Shown piece by piece: positions 7,532 through 11,352 of a DNA stretch of 11,352 nucleotides. The stretch is from Lachnospiraceae bacterium UBA7598. Lineage in GTDB: Bacteria > Bacillota > Clostridia > Lachnospirales > Lachnospiraceae. Positions within the stretch are counted from its first letter, which is position 1; the number at the start of each line of letters is the position of its first letter. The DNA lies in contig DLQV01000164.1 in assembly GCA_002474415.1 (NCBI GenBank), forward strand, positions 1 to 11,352. Reading direction: 5' to 3'. Under the pieces are notes generated by a model that was not told the DNA's origin, ran no database searches, and was given only the letters and a program-made list of their open reading frames with translations. Position numbers and translations under genes: made by a program.

Positions 7532-7561
7532 TTGGTAAAATCGAAAAATACCCGATATACT
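7532..7561 (+). promoter_or_regulatory. Possible internal promoter before purM
   Basis: The 100-nt AT-rich gap between purE and purM contains TTGGTA (7532-7537), an 18-nt spacer and TATACT (7556-7561), the latter one mismatch from the -10 consensus. Transcription would start near 7568, about 42 nt before the purM ATG. No terminator hairpin is visible between purE and purM, so this would be a secondary promoter within a longer unit. The -35 box is only fair (two mismatches). Confidence 0.5.
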
Positions 7562-7609
7562 ATAAGTGACAATAATAGATTAAAACACAGATATTAGGAG
7601 GAAAAATAA

Positions 7610-8635
7610 ATGGATTACAAGAACGCGGGCGTAGATATCGAAGCAGGATATGAGTCAGTGGAACTGATGAAGAAGTTTGTAAAGGGAACCATGCGTCCGG
7701 AAGTATTAGGTGGACTGGGCGGATTTTCCGGTGCTTTTTCGCTGGATGCGATCAAGAATATGGAAGAGCCGGTTCTTTTATCCGGAACCGATGGATGCGG
7801 AACCAAGGTAAAGCTGGCTTTCCTGATGGACAAGCATGATACGATCGGTATTGATGCCGTTGCAATGTGTGTCAACGATGTAGCCTGTGCCGGTGGTGAA
7901 CCGTTATTTTTCCTGGATTATATTGCATGTGGAAAAAATTATCCAAAGAAAATTGCAACGATCGTAAGCGGTGTGGCAGAGGGATGTAAGCAGTCCGGAT
8001 GTGCACTGATCGGTGGAGAGACTGCAGAGCATCCGGGACTGATGCCGGAGGATGAGTATGATCTGGCCGGATTTACCGTAGGTGTGGTTGACAAGAAGGA
8101 TATCATCACCGGAGAAGACGTAAAAGCCGGGGATGTGCTGATCGGTATGGCAAGTTCCGGTGTACACTCCAATGGATTTTCTCTCGTGCGCAAGATTTTC
8201 CGCATGGATAAAGAGACCTTAAATACATATATTGATGAGCTCGGAACAACACTTGGCGAGGCACTTCTTGCTCCGACACGTATCTATGTAGGCGCATTGA
8301 AGTCTATCAAGAACGCCGGAGTACGTGTGAAAGCCTGCAGCCATATTACCGGTGGTGGTTTCTATGAGAATATTCCACGTATGCTTCCAGAAGGAAAACA
8401 TGCAGTAGTGGAGAAGAACAGCTATCCGGTTCCTCCAATCTTTACCCTTATGGCAAGAGAGGGAAATGTAGATGAGCATATGATGTACAATACTTACAAC
8501 ATGGGACTTGGAATGGTTCTTGCAGTCGATCCGGCAGACGTGGACAAGACGATGGAAGCAATCAAAGCAGCCGGAGATACTCCATATGTGGTTGGTAAGA
8601 TCACAGACGGAGAGAAGGGTGTAACATTATGCTAA
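7610..8635 (+). CDS. purM: Phosphoribosylformylglycinamidine cyclo-ligase (AIR synthetase) PurM
   Basis: PurM (341 aa, cytosolic) closes the imidazole ring: FGAM + ATP gives AIR + ADP + phosphate. The sequence shows the family signature around GTDGCGTK (59-66), [10 protein letters not shown] (81-90) and [12 protein letters not shown] (93-104), then GGETAEHPG (135-143), the DEYDLAGF stretch (148-155), [11 protein letters not shown] (182-192) and [16 protein letters not shown] (245-260). Length is normal (340-350 aa). AGGAGGA at 7596-7602, 7 nt before the ATG, sets the start. The stop overlaps the purN start by 7 nt (8629-8635), so PurN translation is probably coupled. It uses ATP through the PurM/PurL-type fold rather than a P-loop. 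Nothing is odd about the ORF. Confidence 0.97.
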   Translation: MDYKNAGVDIEAGYESVELMKKFVKGTMRPEVLGGLGGFSGAFSLDAIKNMEEPVLLSGTDGCGTKVKLAFLMDKHDTIGIDAVAMCVNDVACAGGEPLFFLDYIACGKNYPKKIATIVSGVAEGCKQSGCALIGGETAEHPGLMPEDEYDLAGFTVGVVDKKDIITGEDVKAGDVLIGMASSGVHSNGFSLVRKIFRMDKETLNTYIDELGTTLGEALLAPTRIYVGALKSIKNAGVRVKACSHITGGGFYENIPRMLPEGKHAVVEKNSYPVPPIFTLMAREGNVDEHMMYNTYNMGLGMVLAVDPADVDKTMEAIKAAGDTPYVVGKITDGEKGVTLC

Positions 8636-9255
8636 AAATCGCAGTATGTGTATCCGGCGGCGGAACCAATCTGCAGGCCATTATCGATGGAATTGAACAA
8701 AAAACAATCACAAATACAGAGATTGCGGTAGTGATCAGCAATAATCCGGGAGCATACGCTTTGGAACGTGCAAAAAAGCACGGAATCGAGGCCGTATGCA
8801 TCAGTCCGAAAGAGTATGAGAGCCGTGCGGCATTTAATGAAGATTTTTTGCGCAGACTCGATGCATATGAAGTGGATCTGGTTGTACTGGCAGGATTCCT
8901 TGTCGTCATTCCGGAACAGATGATCGCAAAGTACAGAAACCGTATCATCAATATTCATCCGTCGTTGATTCCGTCTTTCTGTGGAACAGGATATTATGGG
9001 CTGAAAGTGCATGAAGGTGCGCTTGCCCGCGGAGTCAAAGTCACAGGTGCCACCGTGCATTTTGTGGATGAGGGAACGGATACCGGTCCGATCATTCTGC
9101 AGAAAGCCGTAGAAGTGCAGGAGGGCGATACGCCGGAGATCCTGCAGCGCCGTGTCATGGAGCAGGCAGAGTGGAAGATTATGCCACAGGCGATTGATCT
9201 GATCGCGAATGGAAAAGTGACGGTGACGGGCAAAACCGTACATATCAGTAAATAG
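8629..9255 (+). CDS. purN: Phosphoribosylglycinamide formyltransferase PurN
   Basis: PurN (208 aa, cytosolic) transfers a formyl group from 10-formyltetrahydrofolate to GAR, giving FGAR. Visible features are the N-terminal phosphate-binding [14 protein letters not shown] (8-21), [10 protein letters not shown] (85-94), the catalytic NIHPSLIP (108-115) with N108 and H110, and [13 protein letters not shown] (144-156) with D151 matching the catalytic Asp144 of E. coli PurN by pattern. Family length is about 200-215 aa. The loop after NIHPSLIP reads [17 protein letters not shown] instead of the E. coli YPGLHTH type; this form seems usual in Clostridia as I recall. Its ATG overlaps the end of purM by 7 nt with no separate strong RBS needed, and purD follows after 28 nt. 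Confidence 0.96.
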   Translation: MLKIAVCVSGGGTNLQAIIDGIEQKTITNTEIAVVISNNPGAYALERAKKHGIEAVCISPKEYESRAAFNEDFLRRLDAYEVDLVVLAGFLVVIPEQMIAKYRNRIINIHPSLIPSFCGTGYYGLKVHEGALARGVKVTGATVHFVDEGTDTGPIILQKAVEVQEGDTPEILQRRVMEQAEWKIMPQAIDLIANGKVTVTGKTVHISK

Positions 9256-9263
9256 GAAATGCA

Positions 9264-9280
9264 TCACATATAGGAGGATA
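9264..9280 (+). repeat. 17-nt repeated translation-initiation segment, copy 2 (before purD)
   Basis: This is an exact second copy of TCACATATAGGAGGATA seen at 6986-7002. It holds the AGGAGGA site (9272-9278) for purD. The flanks differ (ATGCA before, ATC after), so the identity is limited to the initiation region. Confidence 0.85.
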
Positions 9281-9283
9281 ATC

Positions 9284-10558
9284 ATGAAAGTTCTTGTAAT
9301 TGGAAGCGGTGGACGTGAGCATGCAATCGTAACAAGTGTTGCCAAGAGTCCGAGAGTTGACAAAATATATTGTGCACCTGGAAATGCGGGAATTGCAGCT
9401 TTAGCAGAGTGTGTGCCGATCGGAGCCATGGAGTTTGACAAGCTCGTTGCATTTGCAAAGGAGAAATCCATTGATTTTACCATTGTTGGTATGGATGATC
9501 CGCTGGTTGGCGGAATCGTGGATGTCTTTGAGGCAGAAGGATTAAAGGTATTCGGACCGCGCAAAAATGCAGCGATTCTGGAAGGATCGAAAGCATTCTC
9601 CAAGGATTTGATGAAAAAGTATCATATTCCGACGGCTGCTTACGAGAACTTTACCGATCCGGAAGAAGCTTTAAAATATCTTGAGACGGCAAAGATGCCA
9701 ATCGTGTTAAAGGCAGACGGTCTGGCACTCGGAAAGGGTGTGCTGATCTGCAATACACTCGAAGAGGCAAAAGAAGGCGTGCGTACGATCATGGAAGATA
9801 AAAAATTCGGAAATGCCGGAAATACGATGGTAATCGAAGAATTTATGACCGGGCGTGAAGTTTCGGTTCTGACCTATGTGGACGGAAAGACCATTCGCAT
9901 CATGTCTTCCGCACAGGATCACAAACGTGCAAAGGATGGAGATCAGGGATTGAATACCGGCGGTATGGGAAATTTCTCTCCAAGTCCGTTCTATACAAAA
10001 GAAGTAGATGAATTCTGTAAGAAGTATATTTATCAGCCAACTGTAGATGCTATGGCTGCGGAGGGAAGACCATTTACCGGAGTTATTTTCTTCGGACTGA
10101 TGCTGACCGAGGATGGACCAAAGGTTCTGGAGTACAATGCCCGTTTTGGAGATCCGGAGGCGCAGGTCGTTCTTCCACGTATGAAAAATGATATCATTGA
10201 TGTCATGGAAGCATGTGTCGATGGAAAACTTGACACGATTGATCTGCAGTTTGAAGACAATGCAGCTGTCTGTGTTGTACTTGCATCTGATGGATATCCG
10301 GTTTCCTATGAAAAAGGATTCCCAATCAGCGGACTTGAAAAGTTCGAGGGCAAGGATGATTACTTCTGTTTCCACGCAGGAACTGCATTCGATAAGGAGG
10401 GACGCATTGTGACAAACGGTGGACGTGTCCTTGGCATTACTGCAACCGGAAAAGATTTAAAAGAAGCAAGAAAGAAAGCCTATGAGGCAACCGAATGGGT
10501 GGATTTTGCAAATAAGTATATGCGCCATGATATCGGAAAGGCAATTGACGAGGCATAA
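9284..10558 (+). CDS. purD: Phosphoribosylamine-glycine ligase (GAR synthetase) PurD
   Basis: PurD (424 aa, cytosolic) joins glycine to 5-phosphoribosylamine using ATP, the second step of purine synthesis. The N-domain opens with MKVLVIGSGGREHA (1-14) and APGNAG (31-36). The ATP-grasp domain (about 100-300) shows VLKADGLALGKGV (141-153), EEFMTGREVS (185-194), SSAQDHKRAKDGDQG (208-222), NTGGMG (224-229) and the Mg-binding EYNARFGDPE (283-292). A C-terminal domain follows (about 325-424). Length is typical (420-430 aa). VGMDDPLVGG (68-77) replaces the E. coli-type VGPEAPL segment, a variant I associate with Clostridia. AGGAGGA at 9272-9278 fixes the start. The stop shares one base with the start of the next gene (TAATG). 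Confidence 0.97.
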   Translation: MKVLVIGSGGREHAIVTSVAKSPRVDKIYCAPGNAGIAALAECVPIGAMEFDKLVAFAKEKSIDFTIVGMDDPLVGGIVDVFEAEGLKVFGPRKNAAILEGSKAFSKDLMKKYHIPTAAYENFTDPEEALKYLETAKMPIVLKADGLALGKGVLICNTLEEAKEGVRTIMEDKKFGNAGNTMVIEEFMTGREVSVLTYVDGKTIRIMSSAQDHKRAKDGDQGLNTGGMGNFSPSPFYTKEVDEFCKKYIYQPTVDAMAAEGRPFTGVIFFGLMLTEDGPKVLEYNARFGDPEAQVVLPRMKNDIIDVMEACVDGKLDTIDLQFEDNAAVCVVLASDGYPVSYEKGFPISGLEKFEGKDDYFCFHAGTAFDKEGRIVTNGGRVLGITATGKDLKEARKKAYEATEWVDFANKYMRHDIGKAIDEA

Positions 10559-11193
10559 TGAAAAAAGGAATCATATTTGATATGGACGGAACACTCTGGG
10601 ATTCTGCTGCGGAAGTGGTGGCGTCCTGGAATGAGACGGTAAAAAAATCCGGATATAGCAGAGAACCGATCACGACAGAAGATATGCAGCATGTGATGGG
10701 CAAGACGATGGATGTGATCGCACAGATTCTGTTTCCGGATCTGGAAGAAGCCGAACGCCAGGCACTTTTGGCACGATGTGGGGAAGAAGAGAATGAATAT
10801 CTCCGTGTGCACGGAGCAACTCTTTATCCGGGTATCCGGGAGACGATGGAACTGTTGAAGAAAAAATATCATCTGTATATTGTAAGCAACTGCCAGTCCG
10901 GATATATAGAGGCTTTTCTGGATTATTACAAACTGCACGATCTGATTGAGGATATTGAGTGCTACGGAAATAATGAAAAGCAAAAAGGTGAGAATATTGC
11001 GTTGCTGTACAGGCGAAATGCATTGGATGATGCAGCATATGTAGGCGATATTCAGGGTGATTATGATGCAAGCATGGAGGCGGGGGTTAAATTTATTCAT
11101 GCGGCATATGGATTTGGAACAATAAAGGATGAGGTTCCTGAGATTCACACATTCAGTGAGTTGAAAAACGTGGCAGATCAGGTTCTGCAGTAG
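10558..11193 (+). CDS. HAD-superfamily phosphatase (phosphoglycolate-phosphatase/nucleotidase-like)
   Basis: This is a 211-residue cytosolic HAD hydrolase of subfamily I. Motif I is IFDMDGTLWDS (6-16) with nucleophile D8 and acid/base D10. A helical cap of type C1 follows at about 18-85. Motif II is IVSNCQSGY (108-116) with S110, motif III Lys is K141 or K143 (NNEKQKGEN), and motif IV is YVGDIQGDYDAS (161-172) with D164 and D168. All catalytic residues are present, so it should be an active phosphatase. Substrate cannot be read from the sequence: phosphoglycolate, a nucleoside monophosphate or another sugar phosphate are all possible. Its ATG overlaps the purD stop by one base (TAATG), which implies translational coupling and makes a role in purine metabolism or metabolite repair plausible. 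No terminator follows before the next gene. Confidence 0.9.
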   Translation: MKKGIIFDMDGTLWDSAAEVVASWNETVKKSGYSREPITTEDMQHVMGKTMDVIAQILFPDLEEAERQALLARCGEEENEYLRVHGATLYPGIRETMELLKKKYHLYIVSNCQSGYIEAFLDYYKLHDLIEDIECYGNNEKQKGENIALLYRRNALDDAAYVGDIQGDYDASMEAGVKFIHAAYGFGTIKDEVPEIHTFSELKNVADQVLQ

Positions 11194-11206
11194 ATAAGAG
11201 GTTACT

Positions 11207-11352
11207 ATGCGGGAGCAGAAAGAACAGGCAAAGCAAAATGAACTTCTCAGGGTGGTTGCGGAGCAAAACCATGAGAGATTAATAGAATATGATGTAAAAG
11301 AAGACCGGGCAGTGGTCTATGCAATAGAAAATGACCGGTTTGAAGTACTTTT
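11207..11352 (+). CDS. 5' end of an unidentified gene, cut by the window edge
   Basis: An ATG at 11207 follows a plausible AAGAGG site (11195-11200) 6 nt upstream and only 13 nt after the HAD stop. The frame stays open to the window end (48 codons). The first 25 residues are charged and helical (MREQKEQAKQNELLRVVAEQ...), then EYDVKEDRAVVYAIENDRF looks like the start of a PAS-like sensor fold, as in the linker-plus-PAS region of signalling proteins such as GGDEF-domain proteins. That guess rests on a short stretch only. The close spacing suggests co-transcription with the HAD gene or at least read-through. What is certain is a plausible start and an open frame. Confidence 0.55.
   Translation, partial: MREQKEQAKQNELLRVVAEQNHERLIEYDVKEDRAVVYAIENDRFEVL

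Noticed and set aside
7536-7550. Possible PurBox (PurR operator) before purM
   Set aside because: TAAAATCGAAAAAT resembles a single half of the Bacillus-type PurBox (CCGAAC core), but the core is imperfect and there is no properly spaced inverted partner. It looks like chance in AT-rich DNA.
7510-7609. Purine or PRPP-type riboswitch in the purE-purM gap
   Set aside because: The gap is 100 nt with no paired-stem framework or conserved core bases that I could find, and it is too short for an aptamer plus expression platform after the candidate promoter.
9707-10375. Long - strand open frame (222 codons) opposite purD
   Set aside because: It is fully inside and antisense to an unambiguous purD; its translation is rich in Ile/Phe/Cys/His with no domain pattern, as expected of an antisense shadow. 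Similar - strand frames lie opposite purN (8632-9603), the M29 gene (5696-6307) and the HAD gene (10480-11148) and were rejected for the same reason.
1-11352. Defence system, mobile element or CRISPR array
   Set aside because: No transposase, integrase, phage gene, direct-repeat array or toxin-antitoxin pair was found on either strand. All genes outside the surface protein are housekeeping or small unknowns.

Overview
The window looks like chromosomal DNA from a low- to mid-GC Gram-positive gut Firmicute, most likely a Lachnospiraceae (Clostridia). The reasons are strong AGGAGG ribosome binding sites, a large surface protein of the GLUG / MBG-like / FN3 / Big2 type, a small three-helix membrane protein resembling a Lachnospiraceae family, and compact co-directional gene packing. 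The family assignment is an inference from gene style; no rRNA or other marker is present. All supported genes lie on the + strand.

Region 1 (1-3708) is the 3' part of one very large cell-surface or secreted protein. Its true start and signal peptide lie left of the window. It runs from a beta-helix/GLUG region through Ig-like and MBG-like repeats, an InlB-B-like repeat, a low-complexity linker and a conserved surface module, to FN3-like and Big2-like domains at the C-terminus. Base composition and cysteine content change sharply inside this gene at about position 1640, which suggests a chimeric origin. A strong intrinsic terminator at 3746-3774 separates it from the next unit.

Region 2 (3787-11193) is a nucleotide-biosynthesis cluster: pyrE, a small membrane protein, an oversized M29-type metallopeptidase, purE, purM, purN, purD and a HAD phosphatase. 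A good sigma-A-type promoter (TTGAAA-17-TAAAAT) precedes pyrE, and a second plausible promoter lies in the only sizeable internal gap, between purE and purM. purM/purN overlap by 7 nt and purD/HAD by 1 nt, so translational coupling is likely there. PyrE makes OMP in the pyrimidine pathway. PurD, PurN, PurM and PurE catalyse the GAR, FGAR, AIR and CAIR steps of de novo purine synthesis. The purF, purL, purC, purB, purH and purK genes are not in the window.

Region 3 (11207-11352) is the 5' end of another gene, cut by the window edge, with a charged N-terminus of uncertain identity.

I found no tRNA, rRNA, CRISPR array, insertion sequence, phage gene or defence system. The items most worth a second look are the M29 peptidase with an extra helical N-terminal region of about 250 residues inside a purine operon, the compositional break in the surface protein, and the small conserved-looking membrane protein between pyrE and the peptidase.
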